From positions 150,086 through 214,085 of the forward strand of contig NZ_VILB01000014.1 of assembly GCF_009712035.1 (NCBI RefSeq): 64,000 nucleotides of DNA, written 5' to 3'. The DNA comes from Anabaena sp. UHCC 0187. GTDB lineage: Bacteria > Cyanobacteriota > Cyanobacteriia > Cyanobacteriales > Nostocaceae. Shown one piece after another: positions 8,476 to 17,363 of this stretch. A model generated the notes under the pieces. That model searched no databases and was not told the origin of the DNA. It saw only the letters and a list, made by a program, of their open reading frames with translations. Made by a program: the position numbers and the translations under genes. How positions within the stretch are numbered: position 1 is the first letter of the stretch; every line of letters begins with the position of its first letter.

Positions 8476-8916
8476 TTAAACAACACTACGTGGATCAACA
8501 ACGACAATATCCGAAAACCGTTTAAAATCATCAACATTAAATGTCAATAAATGTGTAATATTATGAGCTACCATAGCCGCAGCTAAACGTGCATCATGCA
8601 CCTGTTTTCCCATCACTTGATATTTAATAACAAGTGATTCCCACTCAGTAAAAATTTGTGGTGTATCCAATTCCAATATAAATATCTTTTTAAGTTTTTC
8701 GCTTTCCTCTTCAGCTTGAGTTATAGATAAACCTAAGCCATTTTTATCAATAGGTCTTGTAGCAACAGCCCAAAATTCAATTATATTTTGGGGAATAATA
8801 CATAAAAAATCACCTTGCTTTTTGAGAGTTAAAATTGCCCTTTGAGTATCAAGGTGCATGAGACTATTTTTTTGTACCAAACGCAGTAAAATATTAGTAT
8901 CTACCAGATATTTCAT
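8476..8916 (-). CDS. vapC: VapC-like PIN-domain toxin
   Basis: A 146-residue PIN-domain ribonuclease. The four acidic positions of the PIN active site are present: D6 in LVDTNILLR, E47, D108 in VHDARLAA and D129/D130 near FNVDDF. VapC toxins cleave tRNA or rRNA when their antitoxin is lost. The ATG overlaps the antitoxin stop by four bases (ATGA), so the pair is translationally coupled. A second, broken copy lies at 10.6-11.1 kb. This first copy looks intact. Confidence 0.92.
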   Translation of the reverse strand: MKYLVDTNILLRLVQKNSLMHLDTQRAILTLKKQGDFLCIIPQNIIEFWAVATRPIDKNGLGLSITQAEEESEKLKKIFILELDTPQIFTEWESLVIKYQVMGKQVHDARLAAAMVAHNITHLLTFNVDDFKRFSDIVVVDPRSVV

Positions 8917-9203
8917 AACATTTCATCTTCTCTGGTATAAATACTATCTCGACTAATAGCTGCATCTGAAAGTGGTGGTGCTAAAGCAAAAGCAGGACTA
9001 TTAATTAAACTCATGAGTTCTGTTTCCCAATCTTGCTCAGTTGTTACTTGAGAAAAAGATTTTCCCTCTTGATTTTTCAAACTATCTTCAATCAAAGATT
9101 CAAGATAAGATTCAATTGATAAACCTTGTTTATTAGCTTGGGTAATCAGACGATCTTCTATTTCTGGTTTCAATTGTAGCTGTATAGTTTTATATTGTTT
9201 CAT
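8913..9203 (-). CDS. VapB-like antitoxin
   Basis: A 96-residue protein upstream of and overlapping the PIN toxin. Its N-terminal 45 residues (IQLQLKPEIEDRLITQA...YLESLIEDSL) have the strand-helix-helix pattern of ribbon-helix-helix DNA-binding antitoxins. The C-terminal part is likely to wrap the toxin. A shortened copy of its 3' end is at 11060-11176. Confidence 0.85.
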   Translation of the reverse strand: MKQYKTIQLQLKPEIEDRLITQANKQGLSIESYLESLIEDSLKNQEGKSFSQVTTEQDWETELMSLINSPAFALAPPLSDAAISRDSIYTREDEML

Positions 9204-9289
9204 ATTCTGAGATTCTAGTTAATTAATATCAAGTAAAACTTATGATTAACTTGATCTATTAAAAGTATATCAGATTTAAACACCGAAGG

Positions 9290-9372
9290 TATCGCTTTTG
9301 GGAAGTTGGAGGGGTGCGATAGCGAACGCATTGCGTCCCGGAGGGAACTAGCGCGACCTAGGAATCGCATAG
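9290..9372. repeat. Long (45 bp) variant of the HIP1-inserted element
   Basis: A GCGAT half-site at 9316-9320 is followed by a 45 bp insert (9321-9365) and the CGC half at 9366-9368. The insert begins AGCGAA and ends GGAAT, like the 21 bp forms, but has a longer GC-rich middle containing the palindromic TCCCGGAGGGA-like core. Confidence 0.8.
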
Positions 9373-9385
9373 CTGATGACTATAG

Positions 9386-9706
9386 CTATTCTTCTTCTGC
9401 TAAAATCTGTGAAATATCCCGTGCAGAATGAATTAACCGAACAATTTCAATATACTCATCCCCTTCTAAATAAAAAATTAGATGCTTTTCAAATCCTCTA
9501 ACTCCCCACTTCCGCAAACCAACTAAACGCGGATTTTTAACATTATAAACACTACCAATACCAGGTAGTCGTGCTAATTGTGAAAAAGTCTGCCTCGTAG
9601 CATCAAAAAAACTCAATGCTGCATCAAAATTACTGTCAGCAATATAAGCAAACTGTTCATCAAGGTCAACACTAGCCTTTGGTCTAATTACAATTCGTCT
9701 AGTCAT
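9386..9706 (-). CDS. parE: ParE/RelE-superfamily toxin
   Basis: A toxin of the ParE/RelE fold of 106 residues, counted from the ATG at 9704-9706. That start is preferred because it lies five bases after the antitoxin stop; the longer frame would overlap parD out of phase. Typical features are VIRPKASVDLDEQFAYIA at the N-terminus, then GLRKWGVRGFEKHLIFY and a C-terminal IVRLIHSARDI strand. ParE toxins usually poison DNA gyrase, RelE types cleave mRNA; the ParD partner favours ParE. Confidence 0.9.
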   Translation of the reverse strand: MTRRIVIRPKASVDLDEQFAYIADSNFDAALSFFDATRQTFSQLARLPGIGSVYNVKNPRLVGLRKWGVRGFEKHLIFYLEGDEYIEIVRLIHSARDISQILAEEE

Positions 9707-9711
9707 TGCTA

Positions 9712-9960
9712 TTATTTGCGGAGTCTCTCCAGAAGCTGAGTGCGTTTTTGTTGCCACCACTCATCCGTAATTTCAATCGCTTCACCACTATCTAAGCCTT
9801 CTAATAGCAATGTTTCTAGTCGTGCTTGTGCCACTTTTTCTAAATCTTGACGAATCAAATGTCGAATATATTCGCTTGTGGTACTGTAGCCACATTTTGC
9901 AACCTGTTCATTGATAAAGTCCCGCATGGAATCGGGAAGAGAAATATTTACTGTGGTCAT
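9712..9960 (-). CDS. parD: ParD-like antitoxin
   Basis: An 82-residue ribbon-helix-helix antitoxin. The strand VNISLPDSMRDFINEQV, followed by GYSTTSEYIRHLIRQDL, is the CopG/ParD DNA-binding signature. The acidic and aromatic C-terminus is the probable toxin-binding tail. It lies directly upstream of the ParE gene and presumably represses the operon. Confidence 0.93.
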   Translation of the reverse strand: MTTVNISLPDSMRDFINEQVAKCGYSTTSEYIRHLIRQDLEKVAQARLETLLLEGLDSGEAIEITDEWWQQKRTQLLERLRK

Positions 9961-10029
9961 AGCTAATAAGTCTTTATATTTCTGATTCTTTAATTATGGC
10001 AAATATTGTCAATTTTTGTCAAATGTTTT

Positions 10030-10103
10030 GTAGGGATGTGGGTGCAATAGCGAAGCGCGACCTAGGAATCGCTGTTTGGGGAGTTGAGGGAGTGCGATAG
10101 CGA
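10030..10103. repeat. Short dispersed repeat with degenerate split HIP1 sites
   Basis: One degenerate half-site (GCAAT) carries an insert starting AGCGAAGCGCGACC and ending GGAAT. It is followed by a TTTGGGGAGTTGAGGGAGTG spacer and a second GCGATAGCGAA that is cut off at the hicA 3' end. Confidence 0.75.
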
Positions 10104-10105
10104 AA

Positions 10106-10315
10106 TTAATCTAAATCTTCTTCAATCAAACCAGCATCTTTCAAAATACTTCTGAGTGTACCAGTAGGTAAATCACGATTACCATGAACAGGTATAGAAA
10201 GAATCACACTCATACCTTCCTTAACATAGATATGATGACTACCTGTGATCCTTTTTAGATTCCATCCATAACGTTCAATAATCTTACACAGAGACTTACC
10301 AGAAACGGATTTCAT
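10106..10315 (-). CDS. hicA: HicA toxin
   Basis: A 69-residue HicA-type mRNA interferase with a double-stranded-RNA-binding-like fold. The catalytic histidine lies in the GSHHIY motif, with the typical N-terminal KSVSGKSLCKIIERYGW and C-terminal LPTGTLRSILKDAGL segments. Its ATG overlaps the hicB stop by four bases. HicB first and HicA second is the less common order, but it is well known. Confidence 0.94.
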   Translation of the reverse strand: MKSVSGKSLCKIIERYGWNLKRITGSHHIYVKEGMSVILSIPVHGNRDLPTGTLRSILKDAGLIEEDLD

Positions 10316-10512
10316 AAAGATAACTCAATTAACTGTTTTTGTGGTTCAACTTCTTCTTGCTGACTAGCAACTTCTAACCAACCTTGAACAGCATCTTTCA
10401 ACATTTCTAATAAATGTTCATAACTTTCACCCCAGGTATGACATCCTGGTAAAGCTGGTACAGAACCACACCATACACCGTCTTCTTCCCAAATAATTGC
10501 TTTTATTTTCAT
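10312..10512 (-). CDS. hicB: HicB antitoxin
   Basis: A 66-residue HicB antitoxin with the degenerate RNase-H-like fold: a KIKAIIWEEDGVWCGSVPALPGCHTWG strand-loop region (about residues 2-28), then a helix with EHLLEMLKDAVQGWLE. The ATG at 10510-10512 is chosen because AAGGAA lies six bases upstream; an in-frame TTG two codons earlier is possible. It lacks a clear C-terminal DNA-binding domain, so autoregulation is uncertain. Confidence 0.92.
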   Translation of the reverse strand: MKIKAIIWEEDGVWCGSVPALPGCHTWGESYEHLLEMLKDAVQGWLEVASQQEEVEPQKQLIELSL

Positions 10513-10622
10513 AGCCAATTCCTTGAACTAAAGATATTTTACCGCAGGGGGAGTCAGACGTACCAGTTTAATAAAGATGAATAATCGCTGTTTGGGGAGT
10601 TGAGGGGGTGCAATGGCTATCA

Positions 10623-11063
10623 TTAAACAACACTACGTGGATCAACAACTACAATTTCTGAAAAACGTTTAAAATCATCAACATTAAATGTTAATAAATG
10701 TGTAATATTATGAGCTACCATAGCCGCAGCTAAACGTGCATCATGCACCTATTTTCCCATCACGTGATATCTAATAACCAGAGATTCCCACTCAGTAAAA
10801 ATTTGTGGTGTATCCAATTCCAATATAAATATCTTTTTAAGTTTTTCGCTTTCTTCTTCAGCTTGAGTGATAGATAAACCTAAACCATTTTTATCAATAG
10901 GTCTTGTAGCAACAGCCCGAAATTCAATTATATTTTGTGGGATAATACATAAAAATTCACCTTGCTTTTTGAGCGTTAAAATTGCCCTTTGAGTATCAAG
11001 GTGCATAGGACTATTTTTTTGTACTAAACGCAGTAAAATATTAGTATCTACCAGATATTTCAT
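10623..11063 (-). pseudogene. Second vapC copy with a nonsense mutation
   Basis: This stretch is nearly identical to the intact vapC at 8476-8916, through to the same stop codon. A C-to-T change turns codon 105 from CAG to TAG (near 10749), leaving 104 residues. The truncated product loses two of the four acidic active-site positions (equivalents of D108 and D129), so it should be inactive as a ribonuclease. The rest of the frame is still readable to 10623, which points to a recent duplication. Confidence 0.9.
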
Positions 11064-11176
11064 AACATTTCATCTTCTCTGGTATAAATACTATCTCGAC
11101 TAATAGCTGCATCTGAAAGTGGTGGTGCTAAAGCAAAAGCAGGACTATTGATTAAATTCATTAGTGCTGTTTCCCG
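11060..11176 (-). pseudogene. Truncated vapB remnant
   Basis: Only the 3' part of the antitoxin gene (about the last 38 codons) is present in this second copy. Similarity to 8913-9030 ends abruptly near 11175-11178. Beyond that point the sequence belongs to the phd antitoxin gene on the opposite strand. The remnant therefore has no start and no DNA-binding domain. Confidence 0.85.
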
Positions 11177-11385
11177 ATATTATGAACCGTGCAGAATATC
11201 GTGGAGAAAGAATTTTAATTCAGCGTCATGGTAAAGCTGCGGTAGCGATAATTAGTATTGAAGATTTAAAACTATTAGAAGCAATAGAAGATGCCATAGA
11301 TTCTGCTAAACTACGACGTGCAATAGAAGAAAACGCAGGATTTACCACCATAGAAGAAATAATAGCAAAACGCCCCAATGAGTGA
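11164..11385 (+). CDS. Phd/YefM-type antitoxin with a replaced 5' end
   Basis: A Phd/YefM antitoxin. The DIMNRAEYRGERILIQRHGKAAVAI block is the family core, which is normally preceded by about 15 further N-terminal residues. Those residues are missing because the gene is joined to the vapB remnant at about 11176. Possible starts are the GTG at 11164, whose first codons are antisense vapB sequence, or the ATG at 11182; neither has a good ribosome site. The C-terminal toxin-binding helices are intact. The DNA-binding part is probably damaged. The gene overlaps the RelE toxin by eight bases. Confidence 0.72.
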   Translation: MLFPDIMNRAEYRGERILIQRHGKAAVAIISIEDLKLLEAIEDAIDSAKLRRAIEENAGFTTIEEIIAKRPNE

Positions 11386-11656
11386 ACGTTATACATTGAG
11401 GATTGCTAAAACTGCGGAAAAAGATTTATTAGACTTACAACCAAAACAATATAAACAAGTCGTATCAAAAATTCTCTCCCTTCAGGGTAATCCACGTCCT
11501 CAAGACTATGCAGCTTTAAAAGGTTATCAAGGAGGTTATCGTATTGATCAGGGTGAATACAGAATTTTGTACACCATTGATGATGATAATAAATTAGTTG
11601 ATGTTTTTCGGGTTGGTAAACAAAAAGGGCAGGTATTAAACCCACCCTCATTATAA
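11378..11656 (+). CDS. relE: RelE/ParE-family toxin
   Basis: A 92-residue RelE-type toxin: N-terminal LRIAKTAEKDLLDL helix, KILSLQGNPRP, GYQGGYRIDQGEYRILYTID and the C-terminal VDVFRVGKQ strand. It is expected to cleave mRNA in the ribosome and to be neutralised by the upstream Phd-type antitoxin, with which it overlaps (ATGAGTGA). The frame is intact although the antitoxin has lost its N-terminus. This is interesting, because an active toxin needs a working partner. Confidence 0.9.
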   Translation: MSERYTLRIAKTAEKDLLDLQPKQYKQVVSKILSLQGNPRPQDYAALKGYQGGYRIDQGEYRILYTIDDDNKLVDVFRVGKQKGQVLNPPSL

Positions 11657-11676
11657 ATTGTAGCTGTAATTACGAA

Positions 11677-13251
11677 TTATTTACCAATGATCGGCGCAGT
11701 CAAAGAAACATTTTGCACAGCTTTCTCTGCTGCCAAAGTGGGGACAGAATCACGTAATCTTGCAGTCAATTGCACAGTTGTAGCATCGTACATTTGCGTT
11801 AGCAACTTAGGATAGAAACCAATCCCAATAATAGGTATCAACAAACAAGCAATGATAAAAACTTCACGGGGTTCAGCATCTATCAAATTTTGGTGAGAAA
11901 CTAACTCTTCATTCTCTTGTCCGTAGAAAATCTCCCGTAACATTGATAGCAGATAAATTGGCGTTAAAATTACACCAACTGCCATCAAGAAAATGACAAT
12001 AACTTTGAATGTTGGATTATAGGCATCGCTAGTAGCAAAGCCCACAAATACCATTAATTCCGCCACAAAACCGCTCATTCCTGGTAATGCTAAAGATGCC
12101 ATAGAACAAGTTGTGAACATGGCGAAAATCTTCTGCATCTTCTTACCCACACCACCCATTTCATCTAACATTAAGGTATGTGTGCGGTCGTAAGTTGCAC
12201 CGACTAAAAAGAACAAACTTGCCCCAATTAACCCGTGAGAAACCATTTGTAAAACTGCCCCACTTAAACCCAAATCGGTGAAAGAGGCAATCCCAATCAG
12301 CACAAAGCCCATGTGAGAAATTGAAGAATAGGCAATTTTCCGTTTTAAGTTCCTTTGGGCAAAGGATGTTAAAGCAGCGTAGATGATATTTACTACCCCC
12401 AAAACCACTAACGCAGGGGCAACATAAGCATGGGCATCGGGCAGCATTTGGGCATTCATGCGAATTAAGGCATAACCACCCATTTTTAACAAAATCCCTG
12501 CCAGTAGCATATGCACGGGCGCTGTAGCCTCACCGTGGGCATCTGGTAGCCATGTATGGAGGGGAATGATCGGCAACTTGACAGCGTAGGCAATCAGGAA
12601 GCCAGCGTATAGTAAAAGTTGTAAATTCAGGGCGTAATCTTTCAAGGCGAGCGATCGCATATCAAAAGTCACCGTATCGCCATAAAATCCCATTGTCAAG
12701 GAAGACAGCAAAATAAACAGCGACCCACCAGCAGTGTATAAAATAAACTTGGTTGCTGCATATTGGCGCTTTTTACCTCCCCAAATTGACAGCAGGAAGT
12801 ATATCGGCACAAGTTCCAGTTCCCACACCAGGAAAAATAACAGCATATCCTGGACAGCGAAAACGGCAATTTGACCGCCATACATAGCCAGAATCAAGAA
12901 GAAAAATAATTTCGGCTTGAGTGTCACAGGCCAAGCTGCCAAAATCGCTAGGGTGGTAATGAATCCAGTCAAGAGAACCAAAGGCATGGACAAGCCATCA
13001 ACCCCTAAAGACCAATTTAAGCCCAATTGGGGAACCCAGGGATAACTTTCCACCAGTTGCAAATCGGGATTAGAGAAATCGTACCCAGTATAAAAAGCGC
13101 ACACTATCAGGACAAAATCTATTAGCCCAACGATGAGGGAATACCAGCGCACCGTTTTGCCGTCTTTATCTGGGATGATAGGCAGTAGTAGTGACGCGGC
13201 TATGGGGAATAAAATAATCGTCGTCAGCCACGGGAAATTAGCTATATTCAT
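11677..13251 (-). CDS. ndhD: NAD(P)H-quinone oxidoreductase subunit 4 (NdhD)
   Basis: A 524-residue antiporter-like membrane subunit of NDH-1, the photosynthetic complex I that drives cyclic electron flow and respiration in thylakoids. About 14 hydrophobic helices are visible. The conserved charged positions are in [17 protein letters not shown] and in [23 protein letters not shown]. The ATG at 13249-13251 is preferred over the TTG three codons earlier because it fits the family N-terminus. In related Nostocales I recall ndhF1 and ndhD1 as neighbours; here they lie 14 kb apart and on opposite strands. Confidence 0.96.
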   Translation of the reverse strand: MNIANFPWLTTIILFPIAASLLLPIIPDKDGKTVRWYSLIVGLIDFVLIVCAFYTGYDFSNPDLQLVESYPWVPQLGLNWSLGVDGLSMPLVLLTGFITTLAILAAWPVTLKPKLFFFLILAMYGGQIAVFAVQDMLLFFLVWELELVPIYFLLSIWGGKKRQYAATKFILYTAGGSLFILLSSLTMGFYGDTVTFDMRSLALKDYALNLQLLLYAGFLIAYAVKLPIIPLHTWLPDAHGEATAPVHMLLAGILLKMGGYALIRMNAQMLPDAHAYVAPALVVLGVVNIIYAALTSFAQRNLKRKIAYSSISHMGFVLIGIASFTDLGLSGAVLQMVSHGLIGASLFFLVGATYDRTHTLMLDEMGGVGKKMQKIFAMFTTCSMASLALPGMSGFVAELMVFVGFATSDAYNPTFKVIVIFLMAVGVILTPIYLLSMLREIFYGQENEELVSHQNLIDAEPREVFIIACLLIPIIGIGFYPKLLTQMYDATTVQLTARLRDSVPTLAAEKAVQNVSLTAPIIGK

Positions 13252-13260
13252 CTCAATCAA

Positions 13261-13582
13261 TCTGTAATTAAAATCATGTTTGCCAAAAAGTCATTAGTTA
13301 TTAACTAACAGCTTTTTGGCAATTTTCCCTTCATTGTTAGGTTGATTTAATCAAATTGGCAATACCCTGGTTTTCTGCTGCGGAGTCTTTTTTGATCATT
13401 AGGGGTGTGAAATGTGGGTTAGAATACTCCCAGTCAAGTCAGAAATTCACGCTAGAAAAGCCGCTAAATAGAGGATTGATGCGATGTAATCGCGTAGCGC
13501 ACCGTAAGTAAAGAGAATGGCAAACATTTTAACTGACAGTTTGCCGCAGAAATCAGAAATCTAACTAGGGATATATTTATAT
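13261..13582. other. Intergenic region polA-ndhD
   Basis: Apart from the hairpin, this 322 bp stretch holds a degenerate GCGAT...GCGTAGCGCACCGTAAG element near 13478-13510. It must contain the ndhD promoter, which I cannot define. No gene is seen. Confidence 0.45.
13282..13320. terminator. Long hairpin between polA and ndhD
   Basis: GCCAAAAAG at 13282-13290 pairs with CTTTTTGGC at 13312-13320, and an inner TTAGTTA/TAACTAA pair extends the stem. It lies downstream of polA and just upstream of the ndhD start on the same strand. It could end polA transcripts or fold in the ndhD leader. No long T-run follows on the minus strand. Confidence 0.5.
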
Positions 13583-16483
13583 TTACTTTGTTTCCATCCA
13601 ATTATCCCCTGCATGAATATCAACGACTAAAGGCACAGATAAAGAAACAGCATTTTCCATCACTGACTTAATTTGTGGTTGTAATTCTTCCCACTCTTGG
13701 GGAGGAACTTCAAATACTAATTCATCATGAACTTGCAACAACAACCGTGCTTGATAGTTCTTTAAAACCTCATGCAATTGCACCATGGCTATTTTGATAA
13801 TATCGGCACTAGAACCTTGAATGGGGGCATTAGCAGCAGAACGGAGTAACCCGGCATCATAAGCGCCTAAATTCTTTAATTTCTGCAAATTAATATCTTC
13901 TAATTGGCTACCTTTTAATTGACGCAAACTATTATTAGTAAACTCAAAATAACGTCGTCTACCCAAAATTGTTTCTACGTAACCGTAAGCAATAGCTTCT
14001 TTTTTTACTTGCTCCAAATAGGCAAAAACATGAGCATATCTTTCGTTAAATCTTTCAATAAATAATTTCGCATCTCCTGGATTTATTCCCGTTTCTCTAG
14101 CGAATTTTTGCGCTCCCATGCCATAAATTACTCCAAAATTAATCGTCTTCGCAAAACGCCGTTCATCTGAAGTAATATCTTCTTTCTCAAAGACTAATTT
14201 TGCCGTCACAGTATGAATATCTTCATTTTGCTGATATGCTTGAATTAATACAGGTTCTTGACTCAAATGCGCTAAAATTCTTAACTCAATTTGTGAGTAA
14301 TCAGCCGCTACCATTAACCAACCTGATTCCGGTAAAAATGCTTTTCTAATTTGCCGACTAAAAGCAGTGCGAATGGGGATATTTTGTAAATTTGGGTGAG
14401 AAGAAGATAACCTGCCTGTAGAAGTCGCAGTTTGGTTAAAATCAGTATGTAATCTTTGGCTTTTGGGATGTACTAAAGCTGGTAAAGCATCCACGTATGT
14501 AGACTTTAATTTTGCTAAAGTCCGATATTCAATAATCGCTTCTACAAATCCGGTATGATCAACTTCTTGGAGTTTTTCCAAAGTTGCTGCGTCTGTAGAA
14601 TAACCAGTTTGAATCTTGCGAGAATATTTCGTGCTTAAACCTAATTTATCAAAAAGAATTTGACTTAATTGTTTAGGAGAACCTAAATTAAATTTTTCTC
14701 CAGCAATTTCAATAGCTGTTATTTCTAACTTTGCTAAATCTATTTCTAACTGCTGTGAAAGTTCTTGAAGATAAGCTGAATTAATTCTCACTCCTGTATA
14801 TTCAAGTTCTGCTAAAACTGCTTCTAATGGTTGTTCAACCTCATTCAAAAGTTTATATAAAGCCGGAGTTTCGGCTAACTTCTCCCGTAATTTTGGAACT
14901 AAGTTAAATGTGGAATAAACATCCATTCCGCAATAATCAGCAACCGCAGAAATACTAATATCAGCGATAGTTTGTCCTTTAGGAACTAAGTCTCCATAAC
15001 TTTTCCCACTTAATCCCAAATATCGCAGAGATAAATCACTTAAATTATGACTACTATCTGGATTAATCAAATAACTAGCCAGCATTGTATCAAATACCAC
15101 TCCAGCTAAATTAATTCCTTGACACCGCAGAATCAACCGATCAAATTTAGCATTTTGTAAGGATTTAGGATAATCAGCACTTTCCAAAATTGGCCGCAGT
15201 GTTGCTAATACTAAATCTCGATTTAAATTATCGCCGTTTTTATGACCTATGGGAATATAAGCAAGTTCATCTGGTTCTGTTCCCCAACAGCAACCAATTC
15301 CTACTAAATCTGCATCTCGTGGTTCTAAAGCAGTAGTTTCTGTATCCCAAGCAACGGGTATTTCTGGGTTAGTGAATTTTCTTAAAAGTTCCACTAATTC
15401 CATTAGTTTAGTTTCTGTATTAATAATCCGTGGTTGAATCGGTAAAGCATTTTGTTTTATTTCTTGTGCTGTGTCTTCTGCACTAAAAAACCATAAATCA
15501 TCATCTGTTTCTATTGTTTCAGATACTTCAGGTTTGACAACTTCTCCACCAAACTTTTGCTGAAGTTCATTAATTTTATCTAGAAATCTTTTAAATTCCA
15601 ATTTCTCTAAAATCGGAATCAGCAAATTATTATCAAAACCTTTTAATTGACAATCTTCTAAATCAATTTCTAAAGGAACATCACAGACTATCTTAGCTAA
15701 ATAGCGAGATTTTTCCGCGTCTTCTTTACCAGTAACCAGTTTTTTCTGAACTGCACCTTTAATTTCATCTATAGCTGCATAAATCTGATCAAGGGAATTA
15801 TAAGTATTTAGTAATTGTACGGCTGTTTTTTCACCAATTCCTTTGACTCCGGGAATATTATCTGATTTATCACCACAAAGAGCTTTAAAATCCACAATTT
15901 GTGTAGGTAATACCCCTAATTTTTCTTTTACTTCTTCTGCTCTAAATTCCGCAATACTATTTGTAGAACGTTTTAATGCTTCTGGAGTAAAATTTAAAAC
16001 TGTAATTTCTTTATCCGCATCAATGAGTTGAAATAAATCTCGATCACCGGAAAGTATCTTCACCCGATACCCAGCCGCTGCGGCTTTTTGTGCTAATGTT
16101 CCCAATACATCATCTGCTTCGTAACCAGGTGCAGTGAGTATAGGTAAATTCAAACCTCGCAGCAACTCATAGAGATTTTCTAAGTCGGGAATAAAGTCTT
16201 CCGGTGTTTCTGCACGTCCAGCTTTATAAGTATCATCAGCTTCATGACGGAAAGTAGGTAAAGCTAAATCAAAAGCCACAGCTATTGCTTGCGGTTGTTG
16301 TGTGGCTATTACCTCTAATAAGCATTTAAGGAAACCAAAACACACACTAGTAGGAATACCAGTGTGTGTACGCAATCCCCCATCTCTACCTTTAGCAAAA
16401 GCAAAGTAGGAACGAAAAGCCAGGGAGTGTCCATCTATGAGGACGAATGTAGGGTTGTTTATAACTGAAGAAATAAAAGTCAA
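13583..16483 (-). CDS. polA: DNA polymerase I
   Basis: A 966-residue PolA with three domains in order. The 5'-3' exonuclease is at about 1-305 (VLIDGHSLAFRSYFAF, GYEADDVLG, GDKSDNIPGVKGIG). The 3'-5' exonuclease is at about 355-545 (AWDTETTALEP retains the metal-binding D and E, so proofreading is likely active). The polymerase domain is at about 570-966 (motif A VAADYSQIELRIL, motif C LLQVHDELVFEVP). It fills gaps in repair and processes Okazaki fragments. The start is a TTG with no clear ribosome site; no better in-frame start precedes the conserved N-terminus. Confidence 0.97.
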   Translation of the reverse strand: MTFISSVINNPTFVLIDGHSLAFRSYFAFAKGRDGGLRTHTGIPTSVCFGFLKCLLEVIATQQPQAIAVAFDLALPTFRHEADDTYKAGRAETPEDFIPDLENLYELLRGLNLPILTAPGYEADDVLGTLAQKAAAAGYRVKILSGDRDLFQLIDADKEITVLNFTPEALKRSTNSIAEFRAEEVKEKLGVLPTQIVDFKALCGDKSDNIPGVKGIGEKTAVQLLNTYNSLDQIYAAIDEIKGAVQKKLVTGKEDAEKSRYLAKIVCDVPLEIDLEDCQLKGFDNNLLIPILEKLEFKRFLDKINELQQKFGGEVVKPEVSETIETDDDLWFFSAEDTAQEIKQNALPIQPRIINTETKLMELVELLRKFTNPEIPVAWDTETTALEPRDADLVGIGCCWGTEPDELAYIPIGHKNGDNLNRDLVLATLRPILESADYPKSLQNAKFDRLILRCQGINLAGVVFDTMLASYLINPDSSHNLSDLSLRYLGLSGKSYGDLVPKGQTIADISISAVADYCGMDVYSTFNLVPKLREKLAETPALYKLLNEVEQPLEAVLAELEYTGVRINSAYLQELSQQLEIDLAKLEITAIEIAGEKFNLGSPKQLSQILFDKLGLSTKYSRKIQTGYSTDAATLEKLQEVDHTGFVEAIIEYRTLAKLKSTYVDALPALVHPKSQRLHTDFNQTATSTGRLSSSHPNLQNIPIRTAFSRQIRKAFLPESGWLMVAADYSQIELRILAHLSQEPVLIQAYQQNEDIHTVTAKLVFEKEDITSDERRFAKTINFGVIYGMGAQKFARETGINPGDAKLFIERFNERYAHVFAYLEQVKKEAIAYGYVETILGRRRYFEFTNNSLRQLKGSQLEDINLQKLKNLGAYDAGLLRSAANAPIQGSSADIIKIAMVQLHEVLKNYQARLLLQVHDELVFEVPPQEWEELQPQIKSVMENAVSLSVPLVVDIHAGDNWMETK

Positions 16484-16538
16484 CTGATTAACCGAATTAG
16501 GGAACTATTCTATTGTAAACAGACACTCCCATAAACTC

Positions 16539-17342
16539 TTAGTTAAAAGCTTTGCAAGTAGCGTTGTTGCGTTGACGACGACGCAAGAAAGCGAATGTAG
16601 CTACTGCACCTAAACCGAGCATTGCACCAGGCTCAGGAGTGGTTTTTCTAGCGACAACTTTGAAATCAGGACCGTTAAAGCCTGTTTCAGCACTTAATTT
16701 CAAACCTTTTAAACTGGTTACTCCTAACTGCGCGAGGCTGACTCCCCATGAACCGACACCTTGAGAGCCAGTAATTTCTGTTGTGTCAATCTTGAAGTTA
16801 GCCCATGCTTGTTCACTGCGTAATAACTTGAAGGCAGTACCATATGTTCCGTCCTCTTTTATAGCTTGAATTTGCAAGTCACTATTCATACCCCGCTCCC
16901 AAAAGAATAGACTATCTAGTCCAGAGTTATCTCCTTTAATCACGCTATCGAAGAATACGTCAATGTTAAATTTACCGAAATCTTCGGTGTCGATGATGCT
17001 GTTTAACTGCTTGTTACCCAAGTATTCAGCAATGTCAGCACCTGTGGGATTTTCTTTACGAGTACCCAGAGGAATACTGACGTTATCGCCTTTGTCTGTA
17101 CTAGCAGCACCATTATTTGTGCCAGTTTCTAAGTCATTTTGAATGATTTCAGCACGGTTAACGAAGGAAAAGGCACTGACTGTTTTGTTATTCTGTGTAA
17201 TGGAATTTAACCAAGTATTTGATTTTGGTCCAGCTACCTGATTGTAATTAGTTGTAAAGCTTGCCGCTTGAGCGGAATTAGAAACCGCTAATACTGAACT
17301 AACAACTAAACCGGCAGCAACTAATAAATTTTTGACTTTCAT
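16539..17342 (-). CDS. PEP-CTERM sorting domain protein
   Basis: A 267-residue exported protein. The ATG at 17340-17342 gives a classical signal peptide (VKNLLVAAGLVVSSVLAVS, cleavage near AQA). The C-terminus has the PEP-CTERM signal: TPEPG, a short hydrophobic helix and an RRRQR cluster. Such proteins are sorted to the envelope, often along with exopolysaccharide. After the basic cluster nine further residues (NNATCKAFN) follow, which is a slightly longer tail than usual. The central region has an all-beta look with no recognised enzyme motif; its function is unknown. Confidence 0.88.
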   Translation of the reverse strand: MKVKNLLVAAGLVVSSVLAVSNSAQAASFTTNYNQVAGPKSNTWLNSITQNNKTVSAFSFVNRAEIIQNDLETGTNNGAASTDKGDNVSIPLGTRKENPTGADIAEYLGNKQLNSIIDTEDFGKFNIDVFFDSVIKGDNSGLDSLFFWERGMNSDLQIQAIKEDGTYGTAFKLLRSEQAWANFKIDTTEITGSQGVGSWGVSLAQLGVTSLKGLKLSAETGFNGPDFKVVARKTTPEPGAMLGLGAVATFAFLRRRQRNNATCKAFN

Positions 17343-17363
17343 CTTTTTACCCTTGACCTTCAA

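Noticed and set aside
8105-8537. N-terminal extension of the endonuclease frame and an overlapping minus-strand frame
   Set aside because: Both translate repeat DNA. A TTG with a good ribosome site at 8104 explains the endonuclease start.
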